Positions 7,371 to 15,685 of a stretch of DNA of 15,685 nt are shown here, piece after piece. Source of the stretch: Choanephora cucurbitarum (Eukaryota; Mucoromycota; Mucoromycetes; Mucorales; Choanephoraceae); the NCBI GenBank assembly GCA_025331435.1, contig JAIWNI010000259.1, positions 1 to 15,685 on the forward strand. Direction: 5' to 3'. Position 1 is the first letter of the stretch; the number at the start of each line of letters is the position of its first letter. The notes beneath the pieces were generated by a model. The model was not told the origin of the DNA, did no database searches, and saw only the letters and a program-made list of their open reading frames with translations. The translations under genes were made by a program, and so were the position numbers.

Positions 7371-9124
7371 ACCTGAGACATTGTTCGGTCTGATTCTATC
7401 GTTTTCAGTTTCTTTGCCTTTTGTGGTTCTGTATCTTCAATGTCTTCTCTCTTCCTAATAGCATTGATAGGGAGGTGGTACTCTTGAATGGTTTCTTCAA
7501 AATCAGGGCCATCACTGTAGGAGGGTGGTAACCTAGACATGGCATCCGCCTAAACATTGATTTTTCCTGGTCGGTAGATAATATCGAAATCATAGGCTAA
7601 CAAGGAAGCTTGCCATCTGATCACCTTGACTGAAGCATCTTCATTGAATTTGATAAGATAGGAGAGATTCTTTTAATCTGTGATCATCGTAAACTTCGTA
7701 TGGATTAAATATACTTTGTAAAAATGAATAAAGTATACTATGGCATAAAATTCTTTCTCGTATACGGACATCTTTTTCTCTTGATCTGATAGGGCTTTGC
7801 TTCCAAAGTACACAGGGCGTAAGATGGTAGAATTGTTGTCGTCTGCTTGAGTGAGAACACTGCCGATACCGATGTTAGACGCATCGGTCCACAACACGAA
7901 CTCCTTGGAATAATCAGGGTGGACAAGCAGGCAGTCGTTAACAATAACCCTTTTGCATTCTTGGAAACTCTTTTCTTGTTCATCGCTCCATACATAAGGA
8001 ACATTTTTCTTCTTCAACATGTTCAGTGGACTAAGTAAAAGAGACAGCTTTGGAAGATACCTTCTGTAGTATTGTATCATACCAATGAAACGATTCAGAG
8101 CAGTCAAGTTTTCTGGTCTAGGAAATTCTTGTACTTTTAGGACTTTCTTTTGATCCATCTTGAATCCATCAGTACTTAAGATATGTCCTAACACAGGAAT
8201 TTTCTTGTATCCAAACTTGCATTTTGTCACAGACAGAGAGAGTCCAGCTTGAGCGGCTTTCTTCAGAATTGTCTCCAAGTGTACCAATTGATCGTCAAAT
8301 GATGTAGAGATAATCAAAACATTATCAATATAGATCAACACAAATCGATACAACTCTTCGAAGAAAATGGTATTCATGACCTTTTGCCAGGCAGCTGGGG
8401 ATGACTTCAATCCCATTGGTAATCTGGTCTAGCGGAACTGACCAAAGATGGTTGCAAAACCAGTCAAATCTTTGCTATCATCATCTAGACGCAGCTGCCA
8501 AAATCCTTTAAGACAGTCAAAGGCAGAGAAGTAGGCTGCTTGTCCCAGGATTATAAACAAAAAGTTTATGTTTGGGTTAGGATATCCAGAATCCTTGATG
8601 ACAATGTTGATAGGACGATAGTTCAAACACACCCTGAACGGGTCTTTCTTTCCTGTTTAAGCTTGAATCATGACACTGGTGTATTGTTGTTTTTGTCCAT
8701 TTGCATCTATCCCTTCGTGTATCATTACATCAGAACCTGGAAACGCTTGTTGAGTGGCTTCTAGTGAACTCATCTCTGCCTCAGCTATGGCTTCTTGAGG
8801 CAATTCTAGAGTCAAAGTCCATATGGCTTTGGGTTTCGTGGTCTTTCACTTTTTCAACAGAGGCTTTTGAGTCATCTGTTTGAACCGTCTGCGTGGCTTC
8901 ACTTGCGATCGATCGTTAGGAACCAGTACTACTGCGGCTGCCCAAGGCGAATCGCAACTTTCCACCAACCCGAGCTTCATGAGCTGACTTATGTGCCCTT
9001 TCAACCATTCGTTGGCTTCATGTGGAAGAAGTTTTGGCGGTACTTTTACAGGTTTTGCTCCGGCTTTCAGTTGTATACTACGAGGTTCAACATTCAGCGC
9101 TTTGACGTCTTGTAATGAAGAGCC
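7361..9124 (-). pseudogene. Reverse transcriptase and RNase H of element C
   Basis: One frame covers the whole region with stops TGA 8846, TAA 8657, TAG 8429, TAA 7673 and TAG 7550. RT begins with SIQLKAGAKPVKVPPKLLPH and LGLVES-SPWAAAVVLVP (about 8915-9000). An extra stretch of about 92 codons (8639-8914) follows before FRVCLNYRPIN. Next come AFDCLKGFWQL with the first catalytic Asp, LPMGLKSSPAAWQ, and the catalytic box YIDN at 8321-8332, where the second Asp of YxDD is Asn. RNase H follows with WTDASNIGIG, YEKEFYAIVYF and MITD; its final Asp motif reads ADAMSRL just after the 7550 stop. A hydrophilic linker continues toward the integrase, where the frame changes near 7360. Confidence 0.9.
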
Positions 9125-9829
9125 AAAACTTCACTATATTTTTTCAGTACCGATAAAGTCCGACTTTTCTGATCTTCAGTCAATTCTGGGTTAATGTCAA
9201 ATTCCCATGTCTTTGAACCATTAGCAAAAGTATATGTAAGACGTTCTGGACCATATTCCACTATGTTAATGCCCATGCTTCGAACACTTCTTTGAGTGGT
9301 ATAGACCCCTAAAGAGTTTATTCCAGCACGACTGGGTTGAAACACACAGGATCTTCGAGCATGAACATTGGCTGAATACTTCTGTCTTGGTCATAATGAT
9401 TGATGTAGATTCCTTGGGGAAGATCCGTTAACAGCTTAGTGGATGTTTCAATCTTGGTCAAGGGAGGTATCAATTCTGCATCAAACAGCTTTTCTAACAC
9501 AGTTCCTTTAGGGATAGAACTTGTTTTCAGCATCATGTTGACGACGATAGTGCAGTAGAATTCTTTGCCTCCTTTTTCATATAAGGCAGGTGTAAGCAAT
9601 ATCTTGTGCTTTGTCAATAGACTGGTCTCTGGCTGTAAGACTTTGTCTTTCTCCCATTTAGACGCTTCGCCTTCTAATTGAAGCCATATCAATTGTTTTT
9701 CACCCGGTTGTAAGACTAGTTCGTTCTCTAGCAGATTCTCTTTAATAAATTTATTCTGTTCATTCTTTTTTATAGAAACAGGCATAACGAGACGATCGTC
9801 TTCCAAAGCCCTTGTAGACCCGCCCGCTG
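9125..9829 (-). pseudogene. Protease-RT linker of element C pol
   Basis: This joins the protease to the reverse transcriptase in the polyprotein. It is readable as two frames: 9318-9829, ending in TAA after NPVVLE, and 9125-9345, containing ELTEDQKSRTLSVLKKYSEV, the helix that normally precedes RT in Ty3/gypsy Pol. Frame changes lie near 9820, 9325 and 9120; the last is in a short T-run (A-run on the plus strand), a typical slippage site. I see no catalytic motif here. The charged middle part resembles the spacer with PR-like beta strands found between PR and RT in this superfamily. Confidence 0.7.
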
Positions 9830-10766
9830 GTCTTCTCCACTGAAGGTATTTACAACAATTTCATGTCCTTTTTCTTGACGGAAAATGACAACATTATTTC
9901 GTGGATCTATCAGGGAGTTCGTGGCCAATATAAAGTCCAAACCAAGGATAGCTGGAGTGTTGGGATTGCTCGTTACACAAAAGGTGTGGGTGACTAATAG
10001 ATCGCCATGCACTTGTACCTTGAGCTTTAATACGCCTACAGGGATATCGATCTCGCCACCACCATACTTCAGGGTTTTGTCGGTAGGAGTGATCTTATCT
10101 TCTTGCTTCCATCTTTTGACTAGATGTAACGGGACAATGGAAATTACCGCTCCTCCGTCAACCAAAAATTCTTGTGTGTGGTTCTCTTCTACAATACCAG
10201 CAATCAGCTGCAGATGTGTTTCATATGAACTACACTGTGTAGTATCCAATGAGATATTTTGTACTACATCCATACGATCTTCATCTTTGGGTTTTGCCTG
10301 GTGAGAAACTGGTTAACCTGCTAGAAGATGTAAGTATTGATAATGTAGTTCAGGAGAGTAGTAAAGCATTTGAGGCAATGGCATGGTGATAGATGTTCCC
10401 CATAAAGTTTCCTCCAGATTGACCAACTTAGGAGCATTGGTTTTCTCGTCTACCATTATGGGAAACTCTCGATTCATCTTTCGAGCAATGGAAGGAGGTA
10501 CTTCGCCCTTCGCCTTGACCTCATCGTCCATCCTTTTGTACAACGCTTTGGCCGCTCTTGCCTTCTCTAAGTTTCTCAACTGAATATTATGTCTTTCTTC
10601 ACTAGTCAATTTTGGCTTAGTTATATGTAAGTCAGCGTCCACAGCATAGACAGAGGTTCTTTCAGATACAGTGATTACATTTATTGGGTTGTTGTTAGGA
10701 CTTTCAGATTTTGAAGGCTCCTCCTTGCCTAATTCATGATAGGGGAACCCAAGAGAAAATCCTCTT
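9830..10766 (-). pseudogene. Protease region of element C pol, with N-terminal extension
   Basis: Pol starts in the -1 frame relative to gag. The frame is open from 10766, just after a TGA, while gag ends at 10729, so the overlap is about 35 nt. A charged N-terminal stretch of about 150 codons runs to a TAA at 10313-10315. The same frame then continues into the retropepsin. The active site reads FLVDGGAVISIVP, with Asp at 10157-10159. Gly replaces the usual Ser/Thr of D-S/T-G. The second hallmark, AILGLDFI, lies at about 9910-9935. The flap region has YGGGEIDIP. The role would be Gag-Pol maturation. The frame is lost near 9820. Confidence 0.82.
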
Positions 10767-11874
10767 CAGTATCAACGCGTTTCACATTATTCATTCTGTC
10801 ACTGTTTCTCTTCTTGAATTTGGGACATTCATATGGCTTGTGATCCTTAGTATTACAGTATTTACAAAGATTAGGGCACACCTTCTTGTAATGTCCTTCT
10901 TCATTGCAGTTAGCACACTTGATAACCTTGGTATTAGCCGCCTTTTCAAGATGTGTAATCCTGTCCTTGATTAACGTCATATCGTTGTTGAGTACGTCAA
11001 GTGATTCTGATATTTGTTTTTGTATCTTGGTTAACTGGTCTGAATCTTTGTTTGTATAATTCATGTTCGAATCGTTCCTCTGTACCACAGTGTAAACCGG
11101 TTGAGTACTTGTTACAACTTGTGACTGTGCAACGGGCGCAACATAATCAGACTTGTAAGAGATAGTGTTTTAGGTAGTGTACAGGCATTCTTCTGCCAAA
11201 GCAAAAATGGTTTTTAAACTGTCTATCGTCTTCAGACTTTCTTTAATGTCTTTGCGGTATGGGTCCTTTATGGCTTGATCACAAAATTGATAGACTTGTG
11301 GGACAAGACCGTTAAGAATACCTCCTATCTGTTGCTTCACAGGTTTCTCTTCTTTAGACAGCTTAGCCTTTTGCAAAAGATAGCATTTGGTTTCAAGATA
11401 TTCCAGAGGGGTTTCATTCAAAGATTGTCTATATTCTTCGTACTGTTTAAAAAAGACATCTTTCCAGTAATCAGTGACAAACTTCTTCTTGGATGCACTT
11501 ATTAATGAGCTGTCAGGATCATTATCAAAGGTCAATTCCGCGAACTTTGCCTCATCTTTGGCTCTGAGGTTGGTGACCCACCGGTCAGCAGCTCCTTCTA
11601 AGCTCAACAAGAAGATTTCTTTCTTTCTTCTTTCATCAATCCAATTGTTCCACTTGCAGACCTTGTGGAAGTCATTCAAGAACTTGATCGGATCTTGTTG
11701 CATTCCCGATCCAGAGAATGTAGGAGGGGCTTTAAGTTTTACTTCAGCAGCAATTATGGGAGTAATTGTGCTGATATCTTTTTTTTGGTGATTTATAGGG
11801 CTTTGAGTGTTTTTAGATTTTTTTCTGCTGATTTTGTCTGGTTTTTCTTTGTTTTTGTGTTCTTTGATTCTTGA
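10729..11874 (-). pseudogene. Gag of element C (interrupted)
   Basis: The frame is open from 11874 (after a TAG) with one in-frame TAA at 11170-11172, and ends in TAG at 10729-10731. No ATG occurs before 11703 in this frame. The conserved capsid start, APPTFSGSG, lies upstream of that ATG, so the original start codon has probably been lost. Capsid features include FLNDFHKVCKWNNW and the LEGAADRWVTNL helix (about 11565-11690), as in the Retrotrans_gag family. After the stop, a heptad-like coil (about 10930-11030) precedes two CCHC zinc knuckles, CANCNEEGHYKKVC and CKYCNTKDHKPYEC (10825-10917), the nucleocapsid part that binds RNA. Element A has only one knuckle. Confidence 0.87.
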
Positions 11875-11980
11875 CTATGGACTTCTTAGTTTCTTTGCTT
11901 ATACTTATAGGCTTAATTCTTCTTTACCCATAGATATAATAAACTTATTGATCTTATCAGCAATGTGTTCAAATAAGATG

Positions 11981-11996
11981 CCCAGCTTCTCCACCA
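11981..11996 (-). promoter_or_regulatory. Primer binding site of element C
   Basis: Two bases inside the 5' LTR the element strand reads TGGTGGAGAAGCTGGG. Its complement, CCCAGCTTCTCCACCA, looks like a tRNA 3' end: CCA, discriminator A, a 7-nt acceptor strand CTTCTCC and a T-stem strand CCCAG. The tRNA would begin GGAGAAG. I cannot name the isoacceptor. It is different from the primer of element A. Confidence 0.8.
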
Positions 11997-11998
11997 AT

Positions 11999-12310
11999 TG
12001 TTGTAGGGTGTCTTTGATAACTTATTGAACCCCAAAATTCTTATGCTATTCACTTTTCTTGACTATAGATATATTCCTATCTCTCTCAAGGATCAAAGTA
12101 AAATATGAAATTTTGGGGATGATAAAGATGATTTTTATAGTTATTACGAATAATTATATTTTATATGAAAGTGTCGTAGTACAGAAGACGTACGCCACTT
12201 CTCAAACAAACAACAGCCTTGATTTCGTTTCTTAATTCTTGGGTTGGTACAACTATTTGAGTTTCGGGAGGAGTTTGAGTTTTTATCTTGTAGTGAGACT
12301 GCTTACGACA
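11999..12310 (-). repeat. 5' LTR of element C
   Basis: 312 bp, TGTTGT at the plus-strand left end and ACGACA at the right. It matches 5811-6122 at 305 of 312 positions; six differences are transitions and one is a transversion. A TATA-like TATAAAA on the element strand lies at 12159-12165 and would drive transcription toward gag. Confidence 0.97.
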
Positions 12311-12314
12311 GGAT
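12311..12314. repeat. Target-site duplication of element C, right copy (GGAT)
   Basis: This is identical to 5807-5810 on the other side of the element. Removing C and one copy restores a continuous empty site. Confidence 0.75.
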
Positions 12315-12694
12315 AATCTTTTGGCCTACGATTAGATGTGGATTTTTCTCTATACAAATAAAGTCTTTGAAGTTGAATCACCTTTTTTCTGAGTGTGAGG
12401 AAGTTGTGTCAGATAAAAAGTGAAAATAAAAACAAGTTAAAGAAAAAAGTAAAAAAACAGTGTGTATTTTTAGCGGAATAGAGTGGTAAGTGAAACAATC
12501 GATTATGGGATTTAGAAGTACGAACCATTTAATTAAAACAAGTTGAATGCTTTGACGCTTTTGATTCCCAAAAGAGTAAAAAAAATAACATCAAGCAAAC
12601 AGCAAAGAAACAATAAATAAAAGGATATGTGTTAATGAGATTATTGATGAAAGGGAAGAATTTATTCTGCGGTTTAATGATTCATGCCGGATGA
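12315..12694. other. AT-rich sequence without a gene
   Basis: This continues the sequence interrupted by element C. It has A-rich runs (about 12412-12470 and 12570-12625) and no reading frame or RNA gene that I can support. Confidence 0.5.
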
Positions 12695-13087
12695 TTAGAC
12701 GATCGAGACATCAAGTTGTACAAGGAAATGATGCAGATGTATTTAAGGCATGATAACAATGTACAAATTTACTCTAATATTTAACGAAAAGAAGCCTCTC
12801 AATTCACTGAATACTGTAAAGCTCATATTGAGCAGACTTTTGAATCTGTCAAGACCAAAAAGAGACTTTAACAGTTGCAAGCACAGTGTAAATTTATATA
12901 CAGCGTATCTTCTGCTCCTGGAGTAAGCCCAACATATGTCTTCCAAGTGTTGAAGCATTAGTGGTTTCAACTAGGAGAAGGAGAATCGAAATATGTAAAA
13001 AGAGTCTTCAAATAAGATAACGAAGGAAAAAAAGAACAAATGAATAAAAAAGATTTGCGTTTTATGTGCTTCATACGCGGGTATTAA
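12695..13087 (+). pseudogene. Possible decayed coding remnant, unknown product
   Basis: One plus-strand frame of 131 codons has only four internal stops (TAA 12782, TAA 12869, TAG 12959, TAA 13013), with stop-free runs of 17-29 codons. Its composition is protein-like and rich in Lys, Glu and Gln, with segments such as EASQFTEYCKAHIEQTF and SAPGVSPTYVFQVLKH. I do not recognise a family. In such AT-rich DNA about twice as many stops would be expected by chance, so the signal is modest. The Phe/Leu/Ser-rich minus-strand frames opposite look like its antisense shadow. It could be a host pseudogene or an old transposon. Confidence 0.25.
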
Positions 13088-14613
13088 ATTGTCACCGTAT
13101 GCTTGATGAATAAAAAGAGATGAAAGAAAAGATAGATGCATAACACAGGGAGAGAAAAGCATTGACTCAAAACTTATACAAGGCAAAGTGATAGAAGAGA
13201 AAATTCAGATTCAAACGGTCAAGGAATCATTCTGTATGATTCGCGATACTTTCAAAAGGTATATATCATACGCTGATATCCTTCAATAAGGCACCCGTCT
13301 ATTCCAAATGTAAAATTCATTTTGTGCTTCAACTTCACATAATAACACAACTATGAACAGCATTATAGGGAAGTATACTGCACTGAATGTAAACCAAGAC
13401 TGCTTTGACTAATCTCAAATCTAAAGATTTATTGCGATGGATTGTGTTCGTAACATCACAAGGTTCTAGCTGTTGATAGTCATCCTTTAAGCTGAAAAAT
13501 ATTGTACTGATGTTGAAAACAGTAATCTCGAATCCGTATATACGACCCTAAAACACCTGCTATCAACAAGGTTAATTACAGCCGCAAAATATAAATATAA
13601 GTTATTACTACTTACCTAGCTTGAAGTGTAATGAGAAGGTCTTTAACCGTGATATTTGCGTCAAGTACTCTTAATTACATAGTAGACTAATCGTGATTTG
13701 TTTAAGAAAGTAGTTAGAAGACACCTGCATGTCATATAGGAGTATTGGCGATAGGTGAATTCATGTTGACAACACGCATTACAGTTGCAATCGATAGGTG
13801 AACGTGAATCTCCTGTGTATACCCGGATAATATTCGATCAGAAACACATAACCTATAATAGCGATGAATCCTCAAGTCGCTTGAAATGAAACTTGTACAT
13901 TCTGTGAATTGTACGCATGTCGCATTTGTATCATTTTGATAAGGGGGAAACTTGTCTCATGCTGTGCTGGTATAGTATCAGGTGTAGTTTTTACTCTCAA
14001 CAAAACTTCACAACTTTTCTATCACTAAAAACTTAGGTGGGATTCGCGATAAGCAAAAGAGAGAACTTAGAATAATCCTTGTACATACCATGTAGCTCGT
14101 AGATGGTAAGCATCTCGCTGAAGTATAAGACCTGTAGTGACCTTTCGATGAGTAATTCAATTTTTAGTTTCTGACTGAGCATAAGGTCTACATTCAAGTT
14201 ATGAATATGTAAAAAGAATGTCGAGAAGTTGTTACTATAAACGACAAAAGATTTGTTACTACAAAAGAGTCGTATACCAATGTTCAAGACTTAACTTCAA
14301 CACGACGTTAAAGAGATGACTAACCAAGATTGGTGCATGTTATTTGACGATGTCGAGTTTGAGAGTTTCAAAAGTGCGTACGAATGTAAAGACGAAAGAA
14401 AAGGAAAAATAAAAGGTAAAAAAAGTTTTTTAACTTGTAACAAGAAGTAAGTCAAAGGTATTGGAAAAGGTAGATGGTAAGGATTAGTCAAAAAAATGCG
14501 TTTTTTGTGTAACGATAGTACTCATGACCTTTGTTGTTGATTCATATGCACGTAGTGTAGTGTTTCAACGCAAAGCATAAAATAATGTATAAAGTTGAAG
14601 GCAAAAAACGCTG
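13088..14613. other. Intergenic AT-rich DNA, no gene seen
   Basis: Both strands are interrupted by frequent stops, and the few short frames have random-looking composition. Minor structure: a 7-bp inverted repeat GAATCAT/ATGATTC with a 5-nt loop at 13224-13242, and the word CGATAGGTGAA twice, about 45 bp apart, near 13748 and 13793. No tRNA, rRNA or LTR termini were recognised. Confidence 0.5.
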
Positions 14614-14619
14614 TTTATT
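14614..14619 (-). terminator. Candidate polyadenylation signal of the host gene
   Basis: AATAAA on the minus strand lies about 115 nt past the TGA at 14734. This is a plausible 3' UTR length; the signal is short and the flank is AT-rich, so it could be chance. Confidence 0.4.
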
Positions 14620-14733
14620 ATGCTTTTGTTAAATTTAATATTCAATTCAACAAATAAGGGGAGGGCACTTATCGTGTGGTTTTTCTATAAACGACTGTTA
14701 GATTGTAAAATCGTTAGCAGCTTTTCTATCTTG

Positions 14734-15685
14734 TCATTTTTTTATAGCATCTCGATTTCTTTGGGAGGATAATGATGGAGGAGGTGGAGGTGGTCGAGAA
14801 GGTTGGGATATTGACTGCAGTTGTGACAGTTGTTGTTCGAGATATTGTATTCTAAGAGCCATTAATTTGTCAAAAGGAGCGGAAGGAGATTTTGAAGGTG
14901 GCGAGGAAATAAGTGAGGGATGGTACGATGAAATTGATGAGGGTGAGGAAGGCATGGGTGAAGGAGCGTACGAAGTGGGTTGCAAAGCGGGAGGTGGTGA
15001 CGCCAATGAAGGCGATAGTAAAGCTAGCTGAGCGGACGATTGCATTTGTAAAGAAGGTGTTGGGATATTTTGGTTGAGAGGTAATATGGAAGATAAGTGG
15101 GGCAAAGAATGTTGAGGAGATTGTGATGGTTGTGACGAAAGTGGAAGGTGTTGTAATGAGAAAGGAGAGGGTTGCATACTTACCTGTGACCCCATTATTG
15201 GTTGAGATTGTTGCTGATCTGGCTTGGACTATTTAATGCATTAGTAAGTTGGGATTAAGACAATTGGTGATATGGGAGACTTACCACCTCAGATCTTGTG
15301 CGTCTGGCCTTATTATGGTACAAGTAAGATACTAATGCCTTTTCAAGCCAAAAGTCAACACAACCAGAAGTAGGGATGTTGTTATTGAGAGCTAACGAGC
15401 GGAGGTTTTCGAAGCATTCCTGCTTTAGGTCAGGATCCAACTTGGAGTAGCTGATGTCACGCCATTCTTTGTCTACTACCTGAAGCTGTTTGATCAACTT
15501 CTCAACCGCTATTTTTCCAAATTGACGTAGAGACGACTCATACATATCCAAGAGAGACTCTTTTTCTCTACGAGCCTCATTCCCGTCGTTTACGTTGACA
15601 ATCACCGCATCGCCTAACCATTGTTGGGTAAAGTAGTCAAGCTTTTGTTTCAATTTTTTTTCGCTTCCTCCTGATATTTGAGGAC
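14734..15685 (-). CDS. Host gene, unknown protein with Ser/Pro/Gln-rich C-terminus (5' end outside the window)
   Basis: This is the only non-transposon gene. Exon 15285-15685 is open to the window edge and encodes a charged, helical region without low complexity (for example LKQKLDYFTQQWLGD, then FWLEKALVSYLYHNKARRTR). After a 56-nt intron, exon 14734-15228 continues in phase 0 and ends in TGA at 14734-14736. The second exon encodes a long Ser/Pro/Gln/Leu-rich, probably disordered stretch, a short coiled coil (LMALRIQYLEQQLSQLQS), a run of six prolines and a basic end. The layout of a folded N-terminal part and a disordered S/P/Q tail with a coil is common in fungal regulatory proteins, but no family can be named. 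The start codon is not in the window. Confidence 0.72.
15229..15284 (-). other. Spliceosomal intron of the host gene (56 nt)
   Basis: It begins GTAAGT (15279-15284) and ends TAG (15229-15231), with a TTACTAAT branch-site match about 12 nt before the 3' end. Removal joins the two exons in phase 0 and skips the stop met by reading straight through. The size and signals fit short fungal introns. Confidence 0.8.

Larger units (their letters stand above)
5811..12310 (-). mobile_element. Complete Ty3/gypsy LTR retrotransposon C (6.5 kb)
   Basis: The element has two direct LTRs of 312 bp, a 4-bp target duplication (GGAT), a primer site 2 nt inside the 5' LTR and a polypurine tract at the 3' LTR. 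The minus-strand order is gag, PR, RT, RNase H, IN. In-frame stops are at 11170, 10313, 8846, 8657, 8429, 7673 and 7550. Beyond the gag/pol shift, the frame changes near 9820, 9325, 9120, 7360, 6930 and 6285. The RT catalytic box reads YIDN and an integrase zinc Cys is Tyr, so it cannot be autonomous. The LTRs differ at 7 of 312 sites (about 2.2%), indicating a fairly young insertion. Its proteins are distinct from those of A and B. Confidence 0.96.

Noticed and set aside
12743..13186. Two Phe/Leu/Ser-rich minus-strand frames
   Set aside because: Their composition is what the complement of a Lys/Glu-rich or A-rich strand gives, and no motif was seen.
13224..13242. Hairpin GAATCAT/ATGATTC as a terminator or regulatory site
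   Set aside because: A 7-bp stem alone in AT-rich intergenic DNA is expected by chance, and there is no neighbouring gene end.
5612..13570. A very long LTR from TGTTGGGGG to CTATCAACA
   Set aside because: The implied LTR would be about 1.4 kb after removing element C, and the 5-bp flanks do not match.
14033..14491. Short minus-strand frames rich in Phe, Leu and Ser
   Set aside because: They are AT-driven chance frames with no motif, splice signals or homology that I can recognise.
1..15685. CRISPR arrays, bacterial operons, tRNA or rRNA genes
   Set aside because: I saw no regularly spaced repeats, no ribosome-binding-site pattern and no cloverleaf or conserved rRNA sequence. The spliceosomal intron and Ty3/gypsy elements mark the DNA as eukaryotic.

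Overview
This is a repeat-rich stretch of a eukaryotic genome. It is most likely fungal, and an early-diverging (Mucoromycota-like) fungus would fit, although nothing here fixes the species. The clues are Ty3/gypsy LTR retrotransposons, AT-rich intergenic DNA, a 56-nt spliceosomal intron with GTAAGT, CTAAT and TAG signals, and a Ser/Pro/Gln-rich host protein. All recognisable genes lie on the minus strand.

Layout from left to right. (A) 1-4422 is a Ty3/gypsy element cut by the left window edge. It has an inferred 5' LTR (3995-4422), an initiator-tRNA-Met type primer site, an intact gag, and a pol in the order PR-RT-RNase H-IN. Its pol has eight in-frame stops but no frameshift. (B) 4427-5611 is the 3' remnant of a related element: half an integrase, a polypurine tract and a 312-bp LTR. 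Only 4 bp separate its LTR from the inferred LTR of A. (C) 5811-12310 is a complete 6.5-kb Ty3/gypsy element with two 312-bp LTRs (7 differences), a 4-bp GGAT target duplication, a primer site and a polypurine tract. All its genes are broken, and it carries substitutions in the RT catalytic centre and the integrase zinc finger. C sits in a non-coding stretch formed by 5612-5810 and the sequence after 12310.

12315-14733 is mostly AT-rich DNA without a convincing gene; a weak, decayed plus-strand reading frame lies at 12695-13087. 14734-15685 is the 3' part of a host gene on the minus strand with one clear intron; I do not recognise its product.

In working relatives, Gag would form the particle, PR would mature it, RT/RNase H would copy the RNA from a tRNA primer, and IN would insert the cDNA. 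None of the three copies encodes a full set here. C has nevertheless moved fairly recently by its LTR similarity, which suggests it was mobilised in trans or decayed quickly after insertion.
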